In this document: positions 1-7,999 of the stretch, piece by piece | Layout of the letters: each line of letters opens with the position of its first letter | How positions within the stretch are numbered: the first letter of the stretch is position 1 | Origin: Kribbella jiaozuonensis | GTDB lineage: Bacteria > Actinomycetota > Actinomycetes > Propionibacteriales > Kribbellaceae | DNA: 64,000 nt | NCBI RefSeq assembly: GCF_005233875.1 | Contig: NZ_SZPZ01000001.1 | Coordinates: 1,550,001-1,614,000 of the forward strand | Direction of reading: 5' to 3' | Program-made: the position numbers and the translations under genes | The notes under the pieces: generated by a model | Seen by the model: only the letters and a program-made list of their open reading frames with translations | What the model was told of the DNA's origin: nothing | Databases searched by the model: none

Positions 1-725
1 CCGTGTCCGGCCGCGACGAGATGCAGGCACTCCTCCGGTGTCCGCGCCTGCGGGCCGAAGATCGCGCGACCGCCGTCCGGACGCGGGTCGATGAACCAGA
101 AGTTCACCACCGCTTCCGGCATCCCGTCCCGCGGCCCGACCACCGGTACGTCGGCCAGATCCTCGATGTACAACGACGTACGCGTCTCGAGCGGATGTCC
201 CGGCGGCAGCGCGACCCAGCGCTCTTCCTCGAGCAGCGGGTGAACGGTGAACCGCGGATCGTCGCCGATCGGCAACCACAGGAACGCCGCGTCCGCCCGG
301 CCCTCGACCAGCGCGGCGATCTCGTCCGGCAACGTGTGCGACGAGATCGGCCGTACGTCGACCTCGGGCACTCCCCGTCGTAGCGCAGCCTCGACCGCGG
401 GCATGAAGTGTGCCGTGCTCTGCGCCTTGAACGTGATCCGCAGCGGATCCGGCCGACCTGTCGCCGTCAACCGTGCCTCGGTGACCATCGCCTCCGCGGA
501 CGACAACAGCGCCGCACCCTGTTTGAGCACGACCTCACCGGCCGCGGTCAACTCGATCCCGGTCGGGCGCCGCTCGACCAGCGGGGTCCCGACCACCCGC
601 TCCAGTTGACGGATCTGCCCGCTGACTGCCTGCTGTGTCAGGTTCAGGACTCCGGCCGCGCGCGTCATGCTGCCCTCGGCCGCAACGGCTTCGAGCGCTT
701 GCAGCAGCCGCAGGCTCAGATCCAC
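1..725 (-). CDS. LysR-family transcriptional regulator, 3' part outside the window
   Basis: The visible 241 residues begin (GTG) with MDLSLRLLQALEAVAAEGS and show the winged helix-turn-helix of LysR regulators (TRAAGVLNLTQQAVSGQIRQ, about residues 20-40), then LVERRPTGIELTAAGEVVL and a periplasmic-binding-like effector domain. GTG at 725 was chosen because GAGGA lies just upstream and the HTH begins at the usual distance. It is divergent from the SDR/alcohol dehydrogenase pair at 856-2626, with 130 bp between the start codons. LysR regulators commonly control a divergent neighbour, so control of that pair is a reasonable inference. The C-terminal end lies beyond position 1. Confidence 0.85.
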   Translation of the reverse strand, partial: MDLSLRLLQALEAVAAEGSMTRAAGVLNLTQQAVSGQIRQLERVVGTPLVERRPTGIELTAAGEVVLKQGAALLSSAEAMVTEARLTATGRPDPLRITFKAQSTAHFMPAVEAALRRGVPEVDVRPISSHTLPDEIAALVEGRADAAFLWLPIGDDPRFTVHPLLEEERWVALPPGHPLETRTSLYIEDLADVPVVGPRDGMPEAVVNFWFIDPRPDGGRAIFGPQARTPEECLHLVAAGH

Positions 726-855
726 GCCGTCCTCGCATCCACCCAGCCATCGTGCCACAACGATTCGTTGTGCCCTCGCCAAGAAGTCTCTGTTTCCACC
801 CGCCGCGATCTCGCAGGACGATCGAGGCAGGCCACTCGAACGGAGAAGAAGAAGG

Positions 856-1599
856 ATGACGCTCAAGGGAAAGACGGCGCTCGTCACCGGATCGTCGAAG
901 GGGCTGGGACGGGCGATCCTGCTCCGCCTCGCCGCCCAGGGCGCGAACGTCGTGGTCAACTACTCGCGCGACGAGTCCGCCGCGAACGAAGTACTCGACG
1001 CTGCCAGGTCGCTCGGGGTGCAGGCCATCTCGGTCGCCGCCGACGTGTCCCAGGTCGACGGGATCCAGCGGCTGTACGACGCGACGGTGGACGAGTTCGG
1101 CCAGGTCGACATCGTGGTCGCGAACGCCGGCATGGAGAAGGTGAACGTCCCGGTCGCCGACGTCACCGAGGAGGACTTCGACCTGCTGTTCCGGGTCAAC
1201 ACCAAGGGTCCGTACTTCGTCCTGCGCGAGGCGGCCCGCCGGATCGCCGACAACGGCCGGATCATCACGATCTCGTCGAACACCACCACGGTCCCGCAGT
1301 TGGGTGTCGGTCTGTACGGCACCAGCAAGGTCGCCACCGGCTACCTGGCCCGCGTGCTCGCGCTCGAACTGGGGCCGCGGGGGATCACGGTGAACACGAT
1401 CGTGCCGGGGCCGATCGACGGCGCGGGGATCTTCACCGACCCGGCGAACGACGAGTACAAGCAGAGCCTGATCGCGATGGTGCCGATCGGGCGGTTGGGC
1501 ACCACCGAGGACGTGGCCGGGATCGCGGCCTTCCTCGCGAGTGATCAGGCCGGGTTGATCACCGGCCAGCAGATCGTTGCCGACGGCGGAATGCACTGA
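856..1599 (+). CDS. SDR-family NAD(P)-dependent oxidoreductase
   Basis: A 247-residue classical short-chain dehydrogenase. The cofactor motif TGSSKGLG is at residues 11-18, NAG at 90-92, and the catalytic Ser141, Tyr154 and Lys158 (YGTSK) are all present. The C-terminus ends ITGQQIVADGGMH, typical of FabG-like members. The ATG at 856 follows a GAAGAAGAAGG purine tract and places the cofactor motif correctly; longer upstream starts would add an arginine-rich tail unlike the family. It should reduce a carbonyl or oxidise an alcohol in the cytoplasm; the substrate cannot be read from sequence. The next gene begins 13 bp downstream, so the two dehydrogenases are probably co-transcribed and perhaps controlled by the divergent LysR gene. 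Confidence 0.9.
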   Translation: MTLKGKTALVTGSSKGLGRAILLRLAAQGANVVVNYSRDESAANEVLDAARSLGVQAISVAADVSQVDGIQRLYDATVDEFGQVDIVVANAGMEKVNVPVADVTEEDFDLLFRVNTKGPYFVLREAARRIADNGRIITISSNTTTVPQLGVGLYGTSKVATGYLARVLALELGPRGITVNTIVPGPIDGAGIFTDPANDEYKQSLIAMVPIGRLGTTEDVAGIAAFLASDQAGLITGQQIVADGGMH

Positions 1600-1612
1600 G
1601 GAGAGACGAGAA

Positions 1613-2626
1613 ATGACTGAAACCATGCGGGCGGCCCAGGTCCAGCAGGCCGGTGGCCCTTTTGTGGTGACCGATGTGCCGATCCCGGAGCCGAAGGCCG
1701 GGCAGATCCGGGTGAAGGTGCACGCCTGCGGGATCTGCGGCGGTGACGCGATCCCACGGAACGCGCTCTTCGGCACTGTGCTGCCGCGGATCCCCGGGCA
1801 CGAGATCGCCGGCGTCGTGGACGCGGTCGGCGAGGGCGTCACGGTCTGGGAGGTCGGTCAGCGGGTCGGCGTCGGCTGGTCCGGTGGCGTCGACTTCACC
1901 TGCGAGTTCTGCCGGCGCGGTGACTTCACGAACTGCGTGAGCCGCACGATCGTCGGCACGTCGTACGACGGTGGGTACGCCGAGTACATGGTCGCGCCGC
2001 AGGACGCGGTGGCGCGGATCCCGGAGGCGTTGTCGTTCGAGGACGCGGCGCCGTTGATGTGTGGCGGGATCACCGCGTTCAACGCGCTCCGGCACGCGAA
2101 GGCCGGCCCGGGGGACACGATCGCGGTGCAGGGTGTCGGTGGTGTCGGGCACCTGGCGATCCAGTTCGCCGACAAGATGGGTTTCCGGACGGTGGCGATC
2201 AACCGCGGCCGGGACAAGGAGAAGCTCGCGCGTCAGCTCGGGGCGGACGAGTACATCGACAGCAATGAAGGCGACGCCGGCGAGGCGCTCCAGGCGATCG
2301 GCGGCGCGGCCGTCGTACTCGCGACCGTCTCTCGCGCTGATCTCCAGTCGGACCTGGTCAAAGGCCTGCGGCCGAACGGTGAACTGATCGTCCTCGAAGG
2401 TAGCGATCCGATCCAGGTGACCGGTCACGCGTTGTCCGAGGGACGGTTGTCGGTGTCCGGCTGGTACTCCGGGGTGGCTCAGGATTCCGAGGAGACGTTG
2501 AACTTCGCGGTGCTGAAGAACATCCGGCCGATCATCGAGACGTTCCCGCTCGAACAGGCCGAGGATGCCTGGCAACACCAGCCGCAGGCGAACCTGCGCA
2601 TCGTGCTGACTACCCAAGCCCAGTAG
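1613..2626 (+). CDS. zinc-dependent alcohol dehydrogenase (MDR superfamily)
   Basis: A 337-residue medium-chain dehydrogenase. Catalytic zinc ligands are Cys39 (ACGIC) and His63-Glu64 (PGHE), and the NAD(P)-binding loop is VQGVGGVGHLAIQFA. The structural-zinc loop is incomplete: Cys97, Cys100 and Cys108 are present, but the position of the first of the four usual cysteines (94) is Asp, so zinc binding there may be altered. The ATG at 1613 follows GAGGAGAGACGAG, a strong ribosome site. It is the second gene of an operon with the SDR. The pair could act in sequence on one alcohol/carbonyl substrate, but the substrate is unknown. Confidence 0.88.
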   Translation: MTETMRAAQVQQAGGPFVVTDVPIPEPKAGQIRVKVHACGICGGDAIPRNALFGTVLPRIPGHEIAGVVDAVGEGVTVWEVGQRVGVGWSGGVDFTCEFCRRGDFTNCVSRTIVGTSYDGGYAEYMVAPQDAVARIPEALSFEDAAPLMCGGITAFNALRHAKAGPGDTIAVQGVGGVGHLAIQFADKMGFRTVAINRGRDKEKLARQLGADEYIDSNEGDAGEALQAIGGAAVVLATVSRADLQSDLVKGLRPNGELIVLEGSDPIQVTGHALSEGRLSVSGWYSGVAQDSEETLNFAVLKNIRPIIETFPLEQAEDAWQHQPQANLRIVLTTQAQ

Positions 2627-2633
2627 ATCTCCC

Positions 2634-2676
2634 AGAACCCGTCCGCAACCACCTCACACGGTTGCGAACGGGTTCT
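2634..2676 (+). terminator. hairpin terminator after the SDR/ADH pair
   Basis: A 17-bp inverted repeat with one mismatch (AGAACCCGTCCGCAACC at 2634-2650 against 2660-2676) and a 9-nt loop, 8 bp after the ADH stop codon. There is no clear T-tract, as is common in actinobacteria. It also faces the 3' end of the minus-strand gene at 2759, so it could work in both directions. Confidence 0.7.
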
Positions 2677-2758
2677 GCATTTGCTGCCCGTGGTGATCAG
2701 GGAAGGTGACTACCACGGGGAGTCCTGCGTCGGGATCTCGTGAAGCTCAGGTGCGGCC

Positions 2759-3193
2759 TCAGTCGAGGTCGGCGAGAGCCTTCTTCGCGGCTTCCAGCTC
2801 GGCCTCGAGCGCGGCCACCTTGGCGGCCTGCTGGGAGCGGGCCTCCTCGATGACCTCGTCGATCGGGGTCGAGAGGTCCTCGTGCAGCTCCTTGGCCGCG
2901 CGGGACACCGCGGCCGCGGCAACGGCCAGGTCGCGGGCCAGGTACGTCGTGCCCTGCTTGAGCTCGGCGTGCCACTCGCCGTCCGCCGTCCCGGTGACGG
3001 TGAGTGTGAGCTCGATGGTCTTCGCCTTCTTGCCGGCAGCCTTCTTCGCCGGCGCCTTCTTCGGCTTGGGAGCCTCGACCGGAGCCGAGGTGGCCTCAGG
3101 TGTCGTTTCGGGCGCAGCTGCCGACGGGTTGATCAGGTCGGGAGTGTCGGCGAGGTCGGACGGTGTCTCTACTGCCAGAGTGTCTACAGTCAT
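2759..3193 (-). CDS. actinobacterial hypothetical protein with Lys/Ala-rich linker and C-terminal coiled coil
   Basis: 144 residues in three parts: an acidic, Pro/Ala/Thr-rich N-terminus (about 1-40), a basic linker PKPKKAPAKKAAGKKAKT, and a compact domain starting IELTLTVTGTADGEWHAEL. The protein ends in a predicted coiled coil rich in Ala, Glu and Lys (ARSQQAAKVAALEAELEAAKK). The compact domain resembles uncharacterised actinobacterial proteins (possibly the DUF6319 type, from memory), so no function is assigned. The lysine-alanine linker recalls nucleoid-associated tails, but that is only a resemblance. The ATG at 3193 follows AAGGAGATC. The gene is downstream of, and in the same direction as, the TetR gene, 41 bp away. 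Confidence 0.65.
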   Translation of the reverse strand: MTVDTLAVETPSDLADTPDLINPSAAAPETTPEATSAPVEAPKPKKAPAKKAAGKKAKTIELTLTVTGTADGEWHAELKQGTTYLARDLAVAAAAVSRAAKELHEDLSTPIDEVIEEARSQQAAKVAALEAELEAAKKALADLD

Positions 3194-3234
3194 CGTTGCG
3201 GCGATCTCCTTCTGGGACTGGCGCTGTGTGACTA

Positions 3235-3852
3235 TTAGAACACATGTTCGATTCGTAGGCCAACCAGCTTCACCAGGAAGCGGTCGATCTGGTCTGCCAG
3301 CGGCGGTAGGTCGGCCTCCGGCTCGTTGATCCGGATCGAGACCGCGCCGTGCACGGCGGCGCGAAGATCCAGCGCCACGGCAGCCGCGTCGTCCGCGGGT
3401 GCCAGGCCGGCGTCCATACAGGCCTGTACGGCGGCGGTCGCGCGCGTCGACAACTCCTCCTTGAAGACCAGGTGCATGCGCCGGTTCAGCGTGCTCTCGT
3501 GCAGCACCTTGTAGAGGCCGGAGTACTCGCGCACCCATGTGCCGAGGAAGAGGAGTCGGGCGCGTAGTCGCCGTACCGGATCGTCTCCGGCGCTGTCCTC
3601 TGCCTGCCCGAGGTCGCGGAGGAGGTTGGTCGTGGACTGCTCGAGTGCTGCGAAGACGAGCTCGTCGCGGTCGGCGAAGTGGATGTAGACCGAGGTTGCC
3701 GCGATCCCGACCTCGCGAGCGACCGCGCGCAGTGAGAGCGCCTCGTCGTCGCCGAGCTCGTTCAGCATTCGCAACGCGGCGTCGATGATCTCCTGCCGCA
3801 GCAGTTCCCCTTGCCCGCGACGGTTCCGGCTGCGCGACGTTCCAGCGTCCAT
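3235..3852 (-). CDS. TetR-family transcriptional regulator
   Basis: 205 residues with an N-terminal TetR helix-turn-helix (IIDAALRMLNELGDDEALSLRAVAREVGIAATSVYIHFADRDEL, about 22-65) and an all-helical ligand-binding C-terminus that looks like the WHG-type. It is divergent from the MFS exporter at 3923 across a 70-bp spacer that holds a near-perfect dyad (3862-3887). The usual arrangement is a repressor of the adjacent exporter that is released when it binds the exported compound. The ligand is unknown. Confidence 0.88.
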   Translation of the reverse strand: MDAGTSRSRNRRGQGELLRQEIIDAALRMLNELGDDEALSLRAVAREVGIAATSVYIHFADRDELVFAALEQSTTNLLRDLGQAEDSAGDDPVRRLRARLLFLGTWVREYSGLYKVLHESTLNRRMHLVFKEELSTRATAAVQACMDAGLAPADDAAAVALDLRAAVHGAVSIRINEPEADLPPLADQIDRFLVKLVGLRIEHVF

Positions 3853-3861
3853 AAAGCCGAT

Positions 3862-3887
3862 TGTATTGCAACGGACGTTGCCCTACA
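3862..3887. promoter_or_regulatory. candidate TetR operator between regulator and exporter
   Basis: A 26-bp imperfect dyad begins TGTA and ends TACA, with the perfect inner palindrome GCAAC-GGAC-GTTGC. It lies 10 bp upstream of the TetR start and about 35 bp upstream of the exporter start, where a dimeric repressor could block both promoters. A CTACAG repeat (3884 and 3898) sits beside it. Confidence 0.55.
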
Positions 3888-3922
3888 GTCGTAGCACTAC
3901 AGCTGTTCACTTAAGGATGATG

Positions 3923-5359
3923 ATGAGCGAACTCAAGGGACAGGTCGCGGCGCCGGAGGTCGACGCCCGGCGGTGGTGGGCGTTGGGGGCGGTCGCCACG
4001 GCGCAGTTGATGGTCGGGATCGATCTGACCATCGTGAATATCGCGCTGCCGTCGGTGCAGCGGGATCTGGGGATGTCGGATCCGGCGCGACAGTGGGTGA
4101 TCACGCTGTTCGCGCTGGGGTACGGCGGATTGCTGCTGCTCGGTGGGCGGATGAGCGACCTGATCGGGCGGCGGCGTGCGCTGCTGGTCGGGCTGACCGG
4201 TTTCGCGGCGGCCTCGGCGCTTGGCGGGGCCGCGACCGGACCGGCGATGTTGCTGACGGGGCGTGCGTTGCAAGGGGTCTTCGGTGCACTGCTGACACCG
4301 GCGGTGCTGGCAACGCTGGCGGCGTCGTTCCCGTTGCCGGCTGAGCGTGGGAAGGCGTTCGGGATCTACGGGACGGCGATGGGCAGTGCGTCCGGTCTGG
4401 GCGTGCTGGTCGGCGGCGTGCTCACGCAGTACCTGGACTGGCGGTGGTGCATGTTCGTCAACCTCCCGATCGCCGCACTGGCAGCGGGAGGTGTGCTGTA
4501 CGCCGTACGTCCGGTCCCGCGCGCTAGTGGGGTGCGAGTCGACGTACTAGGTGCGTTGCTGGCGACTGCAGGTTTGATGGCGGTCGTGTTCGGGTTCGCC
4601 CGGGCGGAGTCGGATGGGTGGAGCGCGCCAGCGACGTACGCGTCGCTTGCAGGTGGAGTGGTGTTGCTGGCGGCGTTCCTGGCGGTGCAGGCGCGTTCGA
4701 AGTACCCGCTGCTGCCGTTGAGGGTCCTCGCGGACCGCAGGCGCGGTGCTTCCTACCTGGCTGTGTTCAGCCTGGCGATCGGCATGTTCGCCGCGCTGTT
4801 CTTCCTGACCTTCTACCTGCAGAACATCCAGCACAACTCACCGCTGAAGGCCGGACTGGCGTTCTTGCCGCTGACGGTGGGGCTGATGGTCGGAGTGCGC
4901 GCAGTGAGTCGGCTGCTGGCCAAGGCGCCGGTGCGGTCTCTCATCTGCCCTGGACTGCTGACCATCGCCATGGGCCTCGCACTGCTCGGGTTGCTCAGGG
5001 CAGACAGCAGTTACTGGCTGCACGTCATGCCGGTGTTCCTGCTGGTCGGTCTGGGGACCGGATGGGTCCTGATTACGGCCAACAGCACCGCGACCCTGGG
5101 CGCCGGCCCCGACACTGCAGTGGCCGGCGCCATGGTGATGACCTCTCAGCAGATCGGCGCATCACTCGGGACGGCACTGCTGAGCACAGTCGCGGGCACG
5201 GTCGCCGCCCACTCCGATGCTGTCCACGGGTTCAACGTGGCGAGCCTCGGAGCGGCCGGCTTCCTGTGCGTAGCGGCGGTGGCTGTCTACTGGGTGCTCT
5301 CGGAGCGGTCGCCCGACCACTCCAGGTGGAAGCTGCCCTCACGGTCGACGCGCTTGTAG
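3923..5359 (+). CDS. MFS drug/proton antiporter, DHA2 (14-TM) family
   Basis: About 478 residues with roughly 14 hydrophobic helices. DHA2-type motifs include IDLTIVNIALPSVQRDLG in helix 1, the loop motif GGRMSDLIGRRRAL after helix 2, and GALLTPAVLATLAASFP with a downstream antiporter-like GSASGLGVLVGG segment. It should export hydrophobic drugs or metabolites using the proton gradient. Three ATG codons in a row (3917, 3920, 3923) follow AAGGA; the third gives the best spacing. The 3' end overlaps gnd on the other strand by 73 bp, the longest such overlap here, so the last roughly 24 residues may be a dispensable read-through tail. Confidence 0.88.
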   Translation: MSELKGQVAAPEVDARRWWALGAVATAQLMVGIDLTIVNIALPSVQRDLGMSDPARQWVITLFALGYGGLLLLGGRMSDLIGRRRALLVGLTGFAAASALGGAATGPAMLLTGRALQGVFGALLTPAVLATLAASFPLPAERGKAFGIYGTAMGSASGLGVLVGGVLTQYLDWRWCMFVNLPIAALAAGGVLYAVRPVPRASGVRVDVLGALLATAGLMAVVFGFARAESDGWSAPATYASLAGGVVLLAAFLAVQARSKYPLLPLRVLADRRRGASYLAVFSLAIGMFAALFFLTFYLQNIQHNSPLKAGLAFLPLTVGLMVGVRAVSRLLAKAPVRSLICPGLLTIAMGLALLGLLRADSSYWLHVMPVFLLVGLGTGWVLITANSTATLGAGPDTAVAGAMVMTSQQIGASLGTALLSTVAGTVAAHSDAVHGFNVASLGAAGFLCVAAVAVYWVLSERSPDHSRWKLPSRSTRL

Positions 5360-6726
5360 GTGTGCGCACCGAACAGGTCGCGCAGACCCTGGATCAGCGC
5401 AGCCGGTAGCCGCTCGGCCCGGAGGCCGTCGTAGTACGACAGCGCTGCCGAGAACCCCGGAGCCGGTACGCCGACCGTCGCGGCGGCGGCCACCACCCGT
5501 CGCCATGCCTCCTGCCCGTTGGCGACGGCTTCCTTGAAGTAGTCGTCGACGAGCAGCGACGGCAGGTCCGGGTTCCGGTCGTACGCCTCCTTGATGCGGT
5601 CGAGGAACCGGGCCCGGATGATGCACCCGCCGCGCCAGATCGTCGCCATCGCACCGAGGTCGATGTCCCAGTCGTACTCGTCGCTCGCCGCCCGGATCGC
5701 GTCGAAGCCCTGCGCGTAGGCAACCAGCTTCGACGAGTACAGCGCGTGCCGTACGTCGTCGATGAACGCCTGCCGGTCGACGTCCAGCTTCGGGTTCGCA
5801 GGACCGGGCAGTACGCCGGCCGCCGCCTCCCGCCGTACGACGTCACCGGACAGGGAGCGCGCGAACACGGCCTCGGCCATGCCGCTGACCGGGATGCCCA
5901 GGTCGAGCGAGGACTGTACGGTCCAGCGGCCCGTGCCCTTCTGCTCCGCCTGGTCGAGGACGATGTCGATGAACGGGCCGCCGGTGGTCGGGTCGGTCTG
6001 GCTGAGCACCTCGGCGGTGATCTCGATCAGGAACGACTCGAGGTCGCCGGTGTTCCAGTCGCGGAACACCTCGGCCAGCTCGGTGGGGGACAGGTCGAGC
6101 ACGTGCCGGAGCAGGTCGTACGCCTCGGCGATCAGCTGCATGTCGGCGTACTCGATGCCGTTGTGAAGCATCTTCACGAAGTGGCCGGCGCCGTCCGGAC
6201 CGACGTGCACGCAGCACGGCTCGCCGTTCACGTGCGCGGAGATCTTGGTCAGCATCGGCTCCAACGCCGCGTACGACTCCGGGGAGCCGCCCGGCATGAT
6301 GCTCGGGCCGTTGAGCGCGCCCTCCTCGCCGCCGGACACGCCGCTGCCGACGAAGTGCAGCCCCTTCTCCTTCAGCGCGCTCTCGCGGCGCCGGGTGTCC
6401 AGGAAGTGCGCGTTGCCCGCGTCGACGACGATGTCGCCCTCGTCGAGCAGCGGCACGAGCTCGTCGATGACCGCGTCGGTCGGCGCGCCGGCCTTGACCA
6501 TGATGATGACCTTGCGCGGCTGCTCCAGCGACTCGACGAAGCCGGCCAGGTCCGTCGACGGGACGAAGGTGCCCTCGGAGCCGAACTCCTCGACCAGCGA
6601 GTCCGTGCGGGCCTGGGAGCGGTTGTGCAGCGCGACGCTGAACCCGTTGCGCGCGAGGTTCCGGGCCAGGTTGCGGCCCATCACCGCAAGGCCGGTGACA
6701 CCGATCTGGGCTTTGGCAGAACTCAT
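5287..6726 (-). CDS. gnd: 6-phosphogluconate dehydrogenase (NADP+, decarboxylating)
   Basis: 479 residues, the usual length of the long-form enzyme of the oxidative pentose phosphate pathway, which converts 6-phosphogluconate to ribulose 5-phosphate, CO2 and NADPH. N-terminal Rossmann motif IGVTGLAVMGRNLARN, NADP-selective HNRSQ, the VDAGNAHFLDT segment, and the family signature HFVKMLHNGIEYADMQ with the catalytic lysine. The C-terminal tail is YKRVDREGSFHLEWSGDRS. The ATG at 6726 follows GCGGGAGATTCG. It stands alone, not next to zwf or other pentose phosphate genes. A sizeable MFS/gnd 3' overlap is described under the exporter. Confidence 0.96.
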   Translation of the reverse strand: MSSAKAQIGVTGLAVMGRNLARNLARNGFSVALHNRSQARTDSLVEEFGSEGTFVPSTDLAGFVESLEQPRKVIIMVKAGAPTDAVIDELVPLLDEGDIVVDAGNAHFLDTRRRESALKEKGLHFVGSGVSGGEEGALNGPSIMPGGSPESYAALEPMLTKISAHVNGEPCCVHVGPDGAGHFVKMLHNGIEYADMQLIAEAYDLLRHVLDLSPTELAEVFRDWNTGDLESFLIEITAEVLSQTDPTTGGPFIDIVLDQAEQKGTGRWTVQSSLDLGIPVSGMAEAVFARSLSGDVVRREAAAGVLPGPANPKLDVDRQAFIDDVRHALYSSKLVAYAQGFDAIRAASDEYDWDIDLGAMATIWRGGCIIRARFLDRIKEAYDRNPDLPSLLVDDYFKEAVANGQEAWRRVVAAAATVGVPAPGFSAALSYYDGLRAERLPAALIQGLRDLFGAHTYKRVDREGSFHLEWSGDRSESTQ

Positions 6727-6823
6727 CGAATCTCCCGCAGTCTCGAGTTGTGTGCGGACCAAGTCTCGCGCGCCCGGCAAGAGACCCGGGCAGCGGGCCC
6801 GTACTGCACTTTAGGCTCGGCGT

Positions 6824-7348
6824 GTGAATCCTCTTGAGTCCCGTCGTACCGCGCTCATCCTCGTCGACCTGATGCCCCGAATCATCGCGCTCGACACCGC
6901 TCCGCTGACCGGTGCAGCTGTGGTCGAGCGCTCCGTCGAACTGGCCGCGGCGACGCGCGCGGCGGGTGGGCTGGTGGTGAACGTCCGGGTCGAAAGGCCG
7001 GGGGTCGAGGTACAGCCGGAGGGGAGCGGGTTCGCCGCGGAGGTCGTACCGCAGGCCGGCGACCTGGAGATCGTGAAGCGCACAATCGGCGCCTTCGGCC
7101 GCACACCTCTCGACTCGGAGCTGCAGTCGCGGGGGATCGCCAACGTGGCCGTCGCCGGCATCGCGACAAACTTCGGGGTCGAGTCCACGGGCCGTGCGGC
7201 GTCGGACCTCGGCTACGAAACGTTCTTCATCACGGACGCGATGACGGGACTGGATGGCTCAGCCCACGACTTCGCCGTCTCATACGTGTTCTCACGGATC
7301 GGCGAGGTCTGCACCACCACGGAGTATTTGAACGCGTTGAAGGAGTAG
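6824..7348 (+). CDS. isochorismatase-family hydrolase lacking the catalytic cysteine
   Basis: 174 residues with the isochorismatase/nicotinamidase fold. Asp15 (LILVDLM) and Lys85 (IVKRTIGAF) of the usual triad are present, but the nucleophile position in GIATNFGVEST is Gly118 instead of Cys. In cysteine members this stretch reads ATxxCVExT. Gly at this place is known from EntB and PhzD, which hydrolyse a vinyl ether without a covalent intermediate. The protein is therefore unlikely to be a nicotinamidase. The GTG at 6824 gives the normal N-terminus. It is divergent from gnd across about 97 bp, and no siderophore or phenazine genes lie nearby, so the substrate is open. Confidence 0.82.
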   Translation: MNPLESRRTALILVDLMPRIIALDTAPLTGAAVVERSVELAAATRAAGGLVVNVRVERPGVEVQPEGSGFAAEVVPQAGDLEIVKRTIGAFGRTPLDSELQSRGIANVAVAGIATNFGVESTGRAASDLGYETFFITDAMTGLDGSAHDFAVSYVFSRIGEVCTTTEYLNALKE

Positions 7349-7999
7349 CCCATCGCGGTGCTACGCGCGGCTCGTCCCTCGCCGTGCTACGCGCCGCACC
7401 CGCCCACCCCCGGGCTTATCGCCCGGAGCATCCTCTCCGGCTATCGCCGGACGTGCGCGCTATCGCGCGGTCGACCGCCGGGTGGTGGGGCGCGGGCGGT
7501 TCACCTGAGCGGACCGTGGTTCCGGGTGCGGCGCGCATTCCGCCCCACCACCCGTCGGTCGACCCCGATCACGGCTCCGCCCGTCCCCCCGGGCCTCCAC
7601 TCCGCGTCCCGACCACGCCCCGCCCCGGCCCCAGCCGCGCGTCGACCCACGACTACCCCTGTGTACCCCGTGCGGATCGGTCCGCACCAGCCCGGCCCGA
7701 CCGCAGTCAGCTGTCGAGCGGGCGCGGGGCCGCGCGTAGCACCGCGATGGGCTGGCAGCTGTCCAAGGTGCCGCAGTCACCTCACCCGTCCGCAGCACGC
7801 CCCGCCACATGGCGGTCGATCGCGCGGCAGCGCGCACGTCCGGCGATAGCCGGAAAGGATGCTCCGGGCGATGAGCCCGGGGGGTGGGTGGGGCGGCGCG
7901 GAGCACGGCGAGGAACGAGCCGCGCGTAGCACCGCGAGGGCTGGCCGCAGTACCGCGGTGGGCTGTCCGCAGTACCACCCGCGCGGGCTGATCGAAGTA
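7349..7999. repeat. gene-free repeat region with a 127-bp inverted repeat
   Basis: No convincing gene lies in these 650 bp. Positions 7353-7479 and 7811-7937 form an inverted repeat, 127 bp per arm and roughly 90% identical by eye. Each arm carries short nested hairpins with TATC-type loops: CGGGC-TTATC-GCCCG, CCGGC-TATC-GCCGG and CGCGC-TATC-GCGCG. Inside, 7469-7492 pairs with 7541-7564 (24 bp, one mismatch). Direct copies of GCGCGTAGCACCGCGA occur near 7733 and 7923. From 7938 to 7995 a degenerate unit of the type GGGCTG..CGCAGTAC repeats three times. A related core occurs at 37519-37569. Whether this is a mobile remnant or a REP-like element is unknown. Confidence 0.75.
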
